Positions 1-7,192 of a stretch of DNA of 10,627 nt are shown in pieces. Each line of letters opens with the position of its first letter. Position 1 is the first letter of the stretch. The DNA comes from Bordetella parapertussis (GTDB lineage Bacteria > Pseudomonadota > Gammaproteobacteria > Burkholderiales > Burkholderiaceae_B), in NCBI GenBank assembly GCA_943331855.1, contig CALQNE010000109.1:1-10627 (forward strand). Reading direction: 5' to 3'. Both the position numbers and the translations under genes were made by a program. The notes beneath the pieces are model-generated. The model saw only the letters and a list, made by a program, of their open reading frames with translations. It was not told the origin of the DNA and ran no database searches.

Positions 1-752
1 ACATAAAAGAACAGGCCTTCCATCAGGCAGGCAAAAACGATCAGCGACTTCAGTAGCGTTTGATCATTCTCGAGCGTGCCAGTTTTAAAGTGCGGATCTG
101 CAATCGCATCGATAAACGGGATCAGAAACTGATCTTTGGCTCGAATTGAAGGCACTTCGTTATAGGCGTTGAAGATTTCTGATTCATCCAGATCAAGACT
201 TTCAACAATATATTGATAGGCGTGAGTATGAATAGCTTCTTCAAAGGCTTGGCGCAGCAAAAACTGGCGGCATTCAGGTGCCGTGATGTGGCGATAGGTG
301 CCCAGCACGATATTGTTAGCAGCCAATGAGTCGGCCGTTACAAAAAAGCCCAGATTACGTTTAATGATGCGGCGTTCGTCTTCGGTTAGACCCGTTGGGT
401 TTTTCCAGAGAGCGATGTCGCGAGACATGTTGATCTCTTGAGGCATCCAATGGTTGGCGCAAGTGGCGATGTATTTTTCCCAAGCCCATTTGTATTTAAA
501 GGGAACGAGTTGATTGACATCGGTTTGGCCATTGATGATGCGTTTGTCGGCCGCATTGACCCGCGCAGCGGTATTTGTGGCGACAGGCGATTCTTTAAGT
601 CCAGGTGTTGGTAAGGCAGAGTCGCCAAACACGCCACTGGCGGCGCGAGAAGGCAACGCAGCGGTCATCGCTTGCGCGAGGGCTGCAGGCATCAGCCCGG
701 CACCCGAAGGTGGGGCGGCTTGAATAGTGGGTTCGTCGTTCCAGGTCAGCAT
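1..752 (-). CDS. nrdB: Ribonucleoside-diphosphate reductase class Ia, beta (radical) subunit, 3' end outside window
   Basis: Small subunit of class Ia ribonucleotide reductase. It houses the di-iron/tyrosyl radical that starts NDP reduction in NrdA. The visible 250 codons start MLTWNDEP and contain the core metal ligands: Asp141, Glu172, His175 and radical Tyr179 (motif EEAIHTHAY), each offset by 57 from E. coli Asp84/Glu115/His118/Tyr122. Glu245 in LMEGLFFY fits the next iron ligand. The remaining Glu/His ligands and the C-terminal tail that docks on NrdA lie beyond the left edge. The first ~65 residues are an Ala/Pro/Ser-rich, low-complexity extension before [18 protein letters not shown], which I recall as normal in Burkholderiales. 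The ATG lies 18 bp after the nrdA stop with only a weak GAG-type ribosome binding site, so it is probably co-transcribed with nrdA. Identification is secure; only the exact start is less certain. Confidence 0.96.
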   Translation of the reverse strand, partial: MLTWNDEPTIQAAPPSGAGLMPAALAQAMTAALPSRAASGVFGDSALPTPGLKESPVATNTAARVNAADKRIINGQTDVNQLVPFKYKWAWEKYIATCANHWMPQEINMSRDIALWKNPTGLTEDERRIIKRNLGFFVTADSLAANNIVLGTYRHITAPECRQFLLRQAFEEAIHTHAYQYIVESLDLDESEIFNAYNEVPSIRAKDQFLIPFIDAIADPHFKTGTLENDQTLLKSLIVFACLMEGLFFY

Positions 753-770
753 TATTTGTTCTCGATCGCG

Positions 771-3686
771 TTATTGGCAGGCTTCGCACTCTTCGAAACC
801 TGGATCGCCAGGTCTCATAGTGCAGGCTGCGCCCAAAGTTTCGGGCTCAGGTAAGGCCTGAGTTGGCGCCATCGCAAACGTCCCACTTGTAGAGCCGGCG
901 CCCGATGCGTTCACCGCATTCAGTTCACCACCACGACCGGTTGATTTTTCTGCACTCGTTGCACCGAGTGTGCGCAGGTAGTACGTAGTTTTTAGGCCGC
1001 GTAACCAAGCAAGCTTATAGGTGTCATCAAGTTTTTTGCCAGATGCGCCAGCCATATAGATATTTAAAGATTGCGCTTGATCGATCCATTTTTGGCGACG
1101 TGCCGCGCACTCAACAATCCAGGTTGGCTCAACTTCAAAAGCGGTGGCGTATAGGGCACGCAGTTCGGCCGGAACGCGATCGATGCGGGATAAGCTGCCG
1201 TCGAAGTACTTCAAGTCGGCGACCATCACTTCATCCCAGAGGCCCAGTTTTTTGAGGTCGCGAACGAGATGTTCGTTGACCACAGTAAACTCGCCGGAGA
1301 GGTTCGATTTAACGTACAAGTTTTGATATGTTGGTTCTATACATGCAGACACGCCAATAATATTCGATATTGTTGCGGTTGGGGCAATTGCAACACAATT
1401 AGAGTTGCGCATGCCGTGCGTTTTGATGCGTGCGCGCAACGAATCCCAATCAAGCGTTGTTGATTCATCGACTTCAACGTAACCACCACGATGTTCGCGC
1501 AGCAGTGCAATCGAGTCATGCGGCAAGATGCCACGCGACCACAACGAACCATCAAAGCTTGCGTAGCGACCACGTTCTTCAGCAAGTTCACTTGAGGCGC
1601 TGTAGGCGTAATAACAAACGGCTTCCATCGAGCGATCTGCGAATTCGATGGCGGCTTGTGTCGCGTAGGGCACGCGCATCACATGCAGGCAATCTTGAAA
1701 ACCCATGATGCCTAAACCGACTGGACGATGGCGTACGTTTGAATTGCGCGCTTTAGCAACAGCGTAATAGTTGATGTCGATGACGTTGTCGAGCATGCGC
1801 ATCGCAATCTTAATTGTGCGTTGCAGTTTGTCTTGATCGAGCGACTGGGTACCGTCAGCGTTGTGCTTGAGGTGCGCCAGCAAGTTGACTGAGCCCAGGT
1901 TGCACACCGCGATTTCAGAGTCGTTGGTGTTTAAGGTGATCTCGGTGCAGAGGTTTGAGCTGTGCACCACGCCAACATGTTGCTGTGGCGAGCGAATGTT
2001 GCAAGGGTCTTTGAACGTGATCCAGGGATGGCCCGTTTCAAACAGCATTGACAGCATTTTGCGCCACAGGCTTGTCGCTGGCATTGTCTTGTGTAGTGGC
2101 AAATCGCCGCGTGCTGCCTTCTCTTCGTAGCCAACGTAGGCTTTTTCGAAGGCCGCGCCCACTTTGTCATGCAGGTCTGGGCAGTCTGAAGGTGAAAACA
2201 GTGTCCAGCTGCCATTTTCGAGCACGCGCTTCATGAACAGATCAGGGATCCAGTTCGCAGTGTTCATGTCGTGCGTACGACGACGCTCGTCGCCGGTATT
2301 TTTGCGCAGATCGAGAAACTCTTCGATGTCTAAGTGCCACGTCTCGAGGTAGCAGCAGACTGCGCCCTTGCGCTTGCCACCTTGATTGACGGCCACAGCG
2401 GTATCGTTCACGACTTTCAAGAACGGGACGACGCCTTGGCTTTCACCGTTAGTGCCCTTGATGTGGCTGCGCATGGCGCGAACGGGAGTCCAGTCGTTGC
2501 CCAGACCGCCAGCGTATTTTGCTAGCAACGCGTTTTCTTTGATGGCTTCGTAGATGCCGTCAAGGTTGTCTGAGACGGTTGTCAGGTAGCAAGATGAGAG
2601 TTGTGAGTGCAGGGTGCCGGCGTTAAAGAGTGTTGGCGTTGAGCTCATGAAGTCAAACGACGACAGGATCTGATAGAACTCGATGGCACGCGCTTCGCGA
2701 TCAATCTCGGCAATGGCCAAGCCCATGGCGACGCGCATGAAGAACACTTGGGGTAGCTCAATGCGTTGGCCGCGTAGGTGTAAAAAGTAGCGGTCATACA
2801 AAGTTTGTAGGCCCAGATAATCAAATTGCAGGTCGCGGCTGGCATCAAGTGCCGCTGCCAGGCGTGGCAAATCAAAGCGCGAGAGGTCTGAGTTCAGCAA
2901 GCCGCCTTCGACGCCGCGTTTGATGAACTTTGGGAAATAGGTCGCGTAGCGAGTATTCATCTCTTCTTGGGCGACTTCTTCATCGAGCACTTCTTTGCGG
3001 ATCGTGTGAAGCAACAAACGAGCGGTAACTTTACTGTAAGCCGGATCGTTTTCGACCATGGCACGGGCGGCCAAAATGGCAGACTTGTAGACTTCATCGA
3101 CGGGCACGCCGTCGTACAGGTTTTTGAGGGTTTCTTTTTGAATCGTTGCTGTATCGACAAACTCGCCTAAACCAAAGCCTGCGGCTTCGATGGTGGCCTG
3201 CAGTTTGGCCAGGTCGAGCGGTTTGCGCACGCCATTTTCAACGACGTTAAGCGTAGGGGCTTCGGTGGGGGCTTGTTCGGCTTTGCCTTTTGAACGCTCT
3301 TGTGAACGACGCTCGCGATACAGCACGTATGAGCGGGCAACATCGTGCTCGCCTGAACGCATCAACGAAAGTTCGACTGCGTCCTGGATATCTTCGATAT
3401 GGAAGGTGCCACCGTTGGGGCGGCTGCGCATTAGCGCCGAGACAACTTGATGGGTCAGTGAGTCAACGAGCTCGCGCACGCGTGCCGAGGCTGCGCCTTG
3501 CCCGCCATTAACGGCCAAAAAGGCCTTGGTCATGGCAATGCCAATTTTGCTAGGTTCAAAATTGACCACTGCGCCGTTGCGGCGAATGATGTGATATTGC
3601 GTCCAGGCGGCTTCGTTGATCGGTGCTGCCGTGGCAATAAATTGGGGGATGGCAGCGCGCTCGACTGGATTTGTAGTAGTTTGCAT
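771..3686 (-). CDS. nrdA: Ribonucleoside-diphosphate reductase class Ia, alpha (catalytic) subunit, with two ATP-cones
   Basis: Catalytic subunit that reduces NDPs to dNDPs in the cytoplasm, paired with NrdB. The protein has 971 residues from the chosen ATG, longer than E. coli NrdA (761) because of the N-terminus. One ATP-cone lies at about residues 32-125 (begins HIIRRNGAVV) and a second at about 145-235 (LNVVENGVRKPLDL). The 10-stranded barrel follows. Cys366 (SSCYL) and Cys595 (VCNLGS) form the redox pair. Asn578, Cys580 and Glu582 (NLCTE) are the active-site triad. Tyr902-Tyr903 (TTYYLRT) fit the radical-relay pair. Cys967 and Cys970 in the C-terminal ECEACQ are the mobile thiols that exchange with thioredoxin/glutaredoxin, here spaced CxxC rather than the E. 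coli spacing. ATP-cones give dATP feedback; doubled cones are known in Pseudomonas-type enzymes. An upstream in-frame GTG (3716) is ignored because AGGAG sits 5 nt before ATG 3686. Confidence 0.97.
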   Translation of the reverse strand: MQTTTNPVERAAIPQFIATAAPINEAAWTQYHIIRRNGAVVNFEPSKIGIAMTKAFLAVNGGQGAASARVRELVDSLTHQVVSALMRSRPNGGTFHIEDIQDAVELSLMRSGEHDVARSYVLYRERRSQERSKGKAEQAPTEAPTLNVVENGVRKPLDLAKLQATIEAAGFGLGEFVDTATIQKETLKNLYDGVPVDEVYKSAILAARAMVENDPAYSKVTARLLLHTIRKEVLDEEVAQEEMNTRYATYFPKFIKRGVEGGLLNSDLSRFDLPRLAAALDASRDLQFDYLGLQTLYDRYFLHLRGQRIELPQVFFMRVAMGLAIAEIDREARAIEFYQILSSFDFMSSTPTLFNAGTLHSQLSSCYLTTVSDNLDGIYEAIKENALLAKYAGGLGNDWTPVRAMRSHIKGTNGESQGVVPFLKVVNDTAVAVNQGGKRKGAVCCYLETWHLDIEEFLDLRKNTGDERRRTHDMNTANWIPDLFMKRVLENGSWTLFSPSDCPDLHDKVGAAFEKAYVGYEEKAARGDLPLHKTMPATSLWRKMLSMLFETGHPWITFKDPCNIRSPQQHVGVVHSSNLCTEITLNTNDSEIAVCNLGSVNLLAHLKHNADGTQSLDQDKLQRTIKIAMRMLDNVIDINYYAVAKARNSNVRHRPVGLGIMGFQDCLHVMRVPYATQAAIEFADRSMEAVCYYAYSASSELAEERGRYASFDGSLWSRGILPHDSIALLREHRGGYVEVDESTTLDWDSLRARIKTHGMRNSNCVAIAPTATISNIIGVSACIEPTYQNLYVKSNLSGEFTVVNEHLVRDLKKLGLWDEVMVADLKYFDGSLSRIDRVPAELRALYATAFEVEPTWIVECAARRQKWIDQAQSLNIYMAGASGKKLDDTYKLAWLRGLKTTYYLRTLGATSAEKSTGRGGELNAVNASGAGSTSGTFAMAPTQALPEPETLGAACTMRPGDPGFEECEACQ

Positions 3687-3691
3687 TAGGG

Positions 3692-3696
3692 CTCCT
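3692..3696 (-). promoter_or_regulatory. nrdA ribosome binding site AGGAG
   Basis: On the minus strand AGGAG lies 5 nt before ATG 3686. It decides the nrdA start: the longer in-frame GTG start (MCRVC...) would place this site inside the coding sequence. Confidence 0.8.
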
Positions 3697-3783
3697 GCGG
3701 TGCAAACGCGGCACACGCCGCGCTAAAAATACTGTAAAGATGAGGTCGTGATCGTGTTCTGTACTGGGTCTTGCGGACAAGGT

Positions 3784-3834
3784 ATTTTGTAAGACTTTTA
3801 CTTACTGCACACCGACTGTTTAATCTTACAAAAT
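3784..3834 (-). repeat. Perfect 11-bp inverted repeat in the nrdA 5' leader
   Basis: ATTTTGTAAGA (3784-3794) and TCTTACAAAAT (3824-3834) are exact reverse complements separated by 29 bp. A further CTTAC (3801-3805) can pair with the GTAAG inside the first arm (3789-3793) across a 7-nt loop, so two alternative hairpins share one arm. The element lies between the proposed nrdAB promoter and the nrdA start, inside the predicted untranslated leader. It could be an RNA switch or a DNA operator with inverted half-sites. I do not recognise a known regulator motif in it. Confidence 0.6.
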
Positions 3835-3878
3835 CGCCTTGATTTCATTTGCGTGACACTGGGCGGAGGCGAAGATTA

Positions 3879-3894
3879 ACACTACATATGGTGT
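3879..3894 (-). promoter_or_regulatory. NrdR box 1 (upstream of nrdAB)
   Basis: ACACTACATATGGTGT matches 14 of 16 positions of the NrdR-box consensus acaCwAtATaTwGtgt (consensus quoted from memory). It overlaps the proposed -10 of the nrdAB promoter. NrdR is the (d)ATP-sensing repressor of ribonucleotide reductase operons and binds paired boxes; a second box lies exactly 31 bp away. Confidence 0.85.
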
Positions 3895-3907
3895 TTTTAT
3901 TTTTCAA
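3879..3907 (-). promoter_or_regulatory. Candidate sigma-70 promoter of nrdAB
   Basis: On the minus strand TTGAAA (3902-3907) is followed after 17 bp by TAGTGT (3879-3884). The -35 matches well and the -10 is poor. The -10 coincides with NrdR box 1, and box 2 sits just upstream of the -35, the arrangement expected for NrdR repression. Initiation would fall near 3872, giving a leader of about 185 nt before nrdA. Confidence 0.45.
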
Positions 3908-3909
3908 CT

Positions 3910-3925
3910 GCACTAATTCTAGTGG
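3910..3925 (-). promoter_or_regulatory. NrdR box 2 (upstream of nrdAB)
   Basis: GCACTAATTCTAGTGG is a palindrome (CACTA/TAGTG arms) matching 11 of 16 NrdR consensus positions. Start-to-start distance to box 1 is 31 bp, about three helical turns, which is the spacing known for tandem NrdR sites. It is weaker than box 1 alone, but spacing and symmetry support it. Confidence 0.75.
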
Positions 3926-4309
3926 CTGAAGTCGTTCTGCGCAATAGTCATTATTTAAATTTAATTTCGAGTCTTAGCCCTTGAATTTGTTTAAAAAAAT
4001 CTAATTTAATGTCAAGCGTAGTGAGTACTTCGGTGGATATCTTTGTAGAAATTGGATCTTCGCCAGGCACAAGACAAGCAAGTTTGTTTTTTTCTTTACA
4101 AAAAAAGTGTGGTGAAAAAGCAAAAATAGGCTCTTTTCGATCGATATTTAGGTGTCAATGGGATGATGGCGGATTGGTTTTGCTGCAATATGTGGGCATC
4201 ACCTTTAAATCGTTTTTTAACGTTGATGGGATCATGTCGGCGGGTCTGGCAAAATTTTTGGATTGACAATTTATTTCAATCTTGTGACGACAACATAGTT
4301 GGGGCGGCA
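3926..4309. other. AT-rich gene-free stretch between divergent nrdAB and the lipoprotein gene
   Basis: About 380 bp with no convincing gene on either strand. It contains homopolymeric A and T runs, including a T7/A7 inverted pair around a 6-nt loop (4087-4106). A lone TTGACA at 4263-4268 has no acceptable -10 at 15-19 bp. An 85-codon open frame on the plus strand (4009-4266) has no ribosome binding site and no recognisable motif, so it is not called. The promoter of the lipoprotein gene must lie here but cannot be fixed by eye. Confidence 0.5.
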
Positions 4310-4813
4310 ATGTTTGAACGGGGTGTTTGCAGATGGTTGGTATTTGGGTGTGTTGGTCTTCTCTCGGCCTGCGGGATTCCCCGTCCCCCTGATGCGGCAT
4401 TGATTTTGGCGCCTGACGGCTTGATTGAGCCGGTCTGTGTGGTGCCACCTGTTCAGCATCCGTTGATTGGCAACTGGTATGTGGTGCGTAAGCAAAATGG
4501 GGTGGCGGGTGAAATTCAGACGCTGCTTACGTTATCAGCGGATGGCAAAATGCGTCAGCAGACGCGGGTTAAGCAGGGGCGCAACATTCGTTCTGAGTTG
4601 CGTGAGACGGGTTGCTGGGATGCGCCTGAGGGCAAGCTGGTTGCTCGGGTGAGTCGTTCGAATGGTGAGTTGGTTGACTATCGGGATCCGGTCTATACGA
4701 ACACTTATATCATCGAGCGTAATGATGCTTCGCGTCTGACTTATCGTGAGGATCGGGCCAATAGTCGGTCTGAGGTGGCGCAGAAGGTGCCGGCTAGCTT
4801 TCGGTTGATGTAG
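4310..4813 (+). CDS. Small lipoprotein, possibly lipocalin-like fold, function unknown
   Basis: I do not recognise this 167-residue protein as a named family. It has a lipoprotein signal: charged start (MFERGVCRW), hydrophobic stretch, and lipobox LSAC with the lipidated Cys at residue 21. Gly at +2 fits export to the outer membrane. A Pro-rich linker (24-50) leads to a domain opening with GNWY (54-57), the Gly-x-Trp seen at the start of lipocalin-type barrels. Alternating hydrophobic strands follow (LLTLSADGKM, KLVARVS, TYIIER, RLTYRED). Cys43 and Cys102 could form a disulfide. The reading frame is open back to 4163, but the start at 4310 is chosen because it places the signal peptide at the N-terminus; the site before it is only a G-rich run. 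It converges on gltX across the repeat region. The barrel assignment is inference from one motif and strand pattern. Confidence 0.8.
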   Translation: MFERGVCRWLVFGCVGLLSACGIPRPPDAALILAPDGLIEPVCVVPPVQHPLIGNWYVVRKQNGVAGEIQTLLTLSADGKMRQQTRVKQGRNIRSELRETGCWDAPEGKLVARVSRSNGELVDYRDPVYTNTYIIERNDASRLTYREDRANSRSEVAQKVPASFRLM

Positions 4814-4835
4814 GTTTTTGCTCTGCGCGCTGTTC

Positions 4836-4879
4836 TTTTATCTCGCACGCACTGTCCTTTTATTTCGCACGCACCGTCT
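4836..4879 (+). repeat. Tandem 22-bp direct repeats (TTTTATYTCGCACGCACYGTCY)
   Basis: Units at 4836-4857 and 4858-4879 are directly adjacent and identical at 19 of 22 positions. A third relative lies at 4966-4987, 108 bp after the second. Units 2 and 3 form the left ends of the two larger 86-bp repeats. The first unit stands alone, as a remnant or partial third copy. Confidence 0.8.
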
Positions 4880-4947
4880 TATCCCCGGCGCTGATATTTT
4901 GGCTGAGCAAAATATGCAGCTTTGGGGCTGAGTCGGTGCTGGGGTGG
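4862..4947 (+). repeat. 86-bp intergenic repeat, copy 1, with imperfect palindrome 4871-4939
   Basis: This copy is identical to copy 2 at 75 of 86 positions with no gaps (period 108 bp). Inside it 69 bp fold on themselves. The outer stem is GCACCG (4871-4876)/CGGTGC (4934-4939). A middle stem is CCCC (4883-4886)/GGGG (4924-4927), flanked by G-T wobbles. The inner stem GCTG (4890-4893)/CAGC (4917-4920) is separated by one bulged G (4916) from a perfect 8-bp core ATATTTTG/CAAAATAT around the loop GCTGAG (4902-4907). No T-run follows on either strand, so it is not a standard terminator. It lies between the converging lipoprotein gene and gltX. I do not recognise it as a named repeat family. Confidence 0.85.
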
Positions 4948-4969
4948 TTTGCGCACGGACTTTTCATTT

Positions 4970-5055
4970 ATATCGCACGCACTGTCTCGGCCCCGGCGCT
5001 GGTATTTTGGCTGAGCAAAATACGCAGCTCTGGGGCGGAGTCAGTGCTGGGGCGG
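4970..5055 (+). repeat. 86-bp intergenic repeat, copy 2, with imperfect palindrome 4979-5047
   Basis: Second copy, ending 20 bp short of the gltX stop codon. The palindrome has outer stem GCACTG (4979-4984)/CAGTGC (5042-5047), CCCC/GGGG middle stem, and core GTATTTTG (5002-5009)/CAAAATAC (5016-5023) with the same GCTGAG loop. Against copy 1, two pairs changed on both sides while staying paired (C4875-G4935 to T4983-A5043; A4894-T4915 to G5002-C5023). Two plus-strand G-T wobbles became Watson-Crick pairs. One pair was lost and one gained. The loop is unchanged. Confidence 0.85.
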
Positions 5056-5074
5056 TGACTTGCGTGGGGGCTTG

Positions 5075-6481
5075 CTACTCGATGCTGGCTAGTCGGCCTA
5101 ACACTGTTTCTTTTCCTAATATTTCTAAAACGGCGTCTACGGCTGGGGTTTGGGCTGTGCCGGCTACGACTACGCGTAACGGGATGGCGAGTTGTGGCAT
5201 TTTTAGGGTGTGGGTGGCGAGCACGGTTTTGATCAGGGCGCTTAGGGCTTCGCGGGTCCAGGGGGTTTGGGCGGCTTGGGTGGCGAAGTCTCGTAGGGCG
5301 CTCTTGGCGGGCTCGGTTAGGTGTTGAGTGATGAGTTCGTCTGCGGCTGGGGTGAACGGGCCGCAAAAGAGCATGGCGCCTTCTGCGAGTTGTTCTAGGG
5401 TTTCGGCACGGTCTTTTAAGAGTTTGACGACCGCTGATAAATCAACTTGTGTGGGGTTGCCACCGCGTGCGGTGATGCGGGGTGCGACGGCTTGCGCGAG
5501 TGCTTTGTCATCGCTTTGTTTAATGTAGTGGGCGTTAACCCAATTGAGTTTTTTTGGGTCCCACTGTGCGGCTGATTTTGATAGGTGTTGTGGATCGAAC
5601 CATTCGACGAGTTGTGGGCGTGAAAATAGTTCGTCGTTGCCGTGACTCCATCCTAGGCGTGCAAGGTAATTGATCATGGCTTCGGGTAGGTAGCCGTCGC
5701 GGTCGTACTCCATGACGCTCACAGCGCCGTGGCGCTTTGATAATTTTTCGCCATCGGGCCCCAGGATCATTGGAACGTGGCCATACTCGGGCACGGGGGC
5801 GCCCAGTGCGCGAAGAATCGTGATTTGTCTGGGGGTATTGTTCACGTGGTCGTCACCTCGCATCACGTGCGTAATGCGCATATCCCAATCGTCGACAACC
5901 ACGCAAAAGTTATAGGTGGGTGTGCCATCTGGTCGTGCAATGACTAAATCGTCAAGCTCTGTGTTTTCAAAACTGATGGGGCCTTTGACCAGGTCGACCC
6001 ATGCGGTTGCGCCGTCTTGCGGGCTCTTGAAGCGAACAACGGGTTTACGGTCTGTAGGAATCGTGGGCAAGGTTTTACCGGGCTCGGGGCGCCAGGTGCC
6101 GTCGTAGCGAGGCTTGAGGCCTTTTGCACGCGCACGTTCGCGCATGGCTTCAACTTCTTCGTTTGAACTGTAGCAATGATAGGCGGTGCCTGCAGCTAGC
6201 ATGCTTGCCACGACAGCACGATAGCGGTCCATGTGTTGCATTTGATAGAACGGGCCTTCATCGGGCGTCAGTCCTAACCAAGCAATGCCATCTAAGATCG
6301 CTTGCACGGCCTCGGGGGTTGAGCGCTCAAGGTCGGTGTCCTCGATGCGCAAAATAAAAGTGCCCCCAAAATGACGCGCGAAGGCCCATGAAAATAATGC
6401 GGTGCGTGCGCCACCCAAGTGAAGAAAACCGGTGGGCGAAGGCGCGAAACGTGTGCGCACGGGCGTTGAAGCTGAGGTCAT
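5075..6481 (-). CDS. gltX: Glutamate--tRNA ligase (GluRS)
   Basis: Class I aminoacyl-tRNA synthetase that charges tRNA-Glu with glutamate using ATP, in the cytoplasm. It has 468 residues, a normal full length. The Rossmann catalytic core opens [20 protein letters not shown] with the HIGH-type signature at residues 21-24 (HLGG). The KMSKS-type loop KLSKR is at 246-250, and [12 protein letters not shown] (208-219) is typical of GluRS. The helical anticodon-binding region occupies roughly 330-468. The Cys-rich zinc site of the E. coli-type enzyme is not evident: in that region only Cys103 is present and the later position reads YDGTW. The start ATG has no strong ribosome binding site. It is the last gene of the darP-esterase-gltX unit, 36 bp after the esterase stop, across an A/T tract that might carry its own promoter. 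Its 3' end meets the palindromic repeats. Confidence 0.97.
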   Translation of the reverse strand: MTSASTPVRTRFAPSPTGFLHLGGARTALFSWAFARHFGGTFILRIEDTDLERSTPEAVQAILDGIAWLGLTPDEGPFYQMQHMDRYRAVVASMLAAGTAYHCYSSNEEVEAMRERARAKGLKPRYDGTWRPEPGKTLPTIPTDRKPVVRFKSPQDGATAWVDLVKGPISFENTELDDLVIARPDGTPTYNFCVVVDDWDMRITHVMRGDDHVNNTPRQITILRALGAPVPEYGHVPMILGPDGEKLSKRHGAVSVMEYDRDGYLPEAMINYLARLGWSHGNDELFSRPQLVEWFDPQHLSKSAAQWDPKKLNWVNAHYIKQSDDKALAQAVAPRITARGGNPTQVDLSAVVKLLKDRAETLEQLAEGAMLFCGPFTPAADELITQHLTEPAKSALRDFATQAAQTPWTREALSALIKTVLATHTLKMPQLAIPLRVVVAGTAQTPAVDAVLEILGKETVLGRLASIE

Positions 6482-6490
6482 AAGTGAGGC

Positions 6491-6517
6491 TATAAAAATA
6501 AAAAATAAAAAATAAAA
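6491..6517 (-). repeat. A/T heptad tract between the esterase gene and gltX
   Basis: On the plus strand runs of A5, A6, A6 and A4 are separated by single T residues. In the gltX-sense strand this reads as T-runs broken by single A, ending TATAG about 8 nt before the ATG. There is no GC-rich hairpin before it, so it does not look like an intrinsic terminator. It may act as an AT-rich promoter element or bent DNA for gltX, and its length could vary by slippage. Confidence 0.6.
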
Positions 6518-7192
6518 TTACACCAACACGCTTTGCAAAAAACGCGAAATATCGGCAATTTCTTCTGGGCAAACTGAGTGTGGCATTGGATAGGTGTGCC
6601 ACTGTACTTTGTAACCAAGTGCTTCAAGCTTGACGCGTGAAGCTTCAGCGCGTTCGGGTGCAACGACTGGATCGTAGGTGCCGTGCGCTAAAAAAATTGG
6701 TGTATCGAGGTTGGCGGCATGATGCTCGGTTTGAGCCAAGTCACCTAAAGGCAAATAGCCAGAGAGCCCCATTAAGCCTGCCAGTTTAAAACCTGCGCGA
6801 ATGCCGGTATGTAAGGTCATGGCGCAGCCTTGTGAGAAGCCGGCCAGTACGATGTTCGTGCTGGGTACACCACGCGCATTTTCGCGGGCGATCAAGGCAA
6901 GAATCGCTTTTTCAGAGATGCGAATGCCTGCTGCGTCTTCACGCTTGACCAACTGTGGCGTCAAAATGTCGTACCACGAGCGCATGGCCATGCCACCATT
7001 GATGGTGACAGGCTGAATGGTGGCGTGTGGAAACACAAAGCGCACGGCTTTTGAGCTGGGTAGCCTCAGTTCAGGCACGATGGGCGCAAAGTCGTTGCCA
7101 TCGGCGCCCAGGCCATGGAGCCAAAGCACGCTGTGGGTGGGGTTGGGGCCGGTTTCGTGTTCAACACACTCAAGCAAGGGATGGTCGGTCAT
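6518..7192 (-). CDS. Carboxylesterase / lysophospholipase-like alpha/beta hydrolase (EstB/Abhydrolase_2 family)
   Basis: Soluble serine hydrolase of the phospholipase/carboxylesterase family; characterised relatives cleave short acyl esters or lysophospholipids. It has 224 residues, the usual length. The oxyanion-region motif [12 protein letters not shown] is at residues 24-35. The nucleophile elbow GFSQG gives Ser120. Asp174 (HGTYDPVV) and His205 (MPHSVCPEE) complete the triad. There is no signal peptide, so it should be cytoplasmic. The start ATG (7192-7190) overlaps the darP stop in an ATGA arrangement (7189-7192). This suggests translational coupling, which fits the lack of a strong ribosome binding site. 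The family is secure; the natural substrate cannot be told from sequence. Confidence 0.93.
   Translation of the reverse strand: MTDHPLLECVEHETGPNPTHSVLWLHGLGADGNDFAPIVPELRLPSSKAVRFVFPHATIQPVTINGGMAMRSWYDILTPQLVKREDAAGIRISEKAILALIARENARGVPSTNIVLAGFSQGCAMTLHTGIRAGFKLAGLMGLSGYLPLGDLAQTEHHAANLDTPIFLAHGTYDPVVAPERAEASRVKLEALGYKVQWHTYPMPHSVCPEEIADISRFLQSVLV

Noticed and set aside
3684..3716. Longer nrdA start (GTG, protein beginning MCRVC)
   Set aside because: The strong AGGAG site 5 nt before ATG 3686 marks the real start.
4087..4106. T7/A7 inverted pair as a terminator or regulatory hairpin
   Set aside because: Pure A-T stem with no G-C pairs, and no gene ends nearby; likely compositional.
4009..4266. 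85-codon open frame on the plus strand upstream of the lipoprotein gene
   Set aside because: No ribosome binding site, no recognisable motif, AT-rich non-coding composition, and it stops inside the region that should hold the lipoprotein promoter.
4263..4268. TTGACA as -35 of a lipoprotein promoter
   Set aside because: No sequence resembling TATAAT lies at 15-19 bp downstream.
4163..4309. Longer lipoprotein frame beginning MMADWFCC
   Set aside because: It would bury the lipobox about 70 residues into the protein; the start at 4310 gives a standard lipoprotein signal peptide.
4894..5023. The palindromic hairpins as ordinary bidirectional terminators
   Set aside because: Neither strand shows a T-run after the stem, and the arms carry mismatches and a bulge; termination by another mechanism is not excluded.
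4944..5327. Open frames on both strands across the gltX 3' end and the repeat region
   Set aside because: They overlap gltX in other frames and owe part of their length to the repeats; no protein family features.
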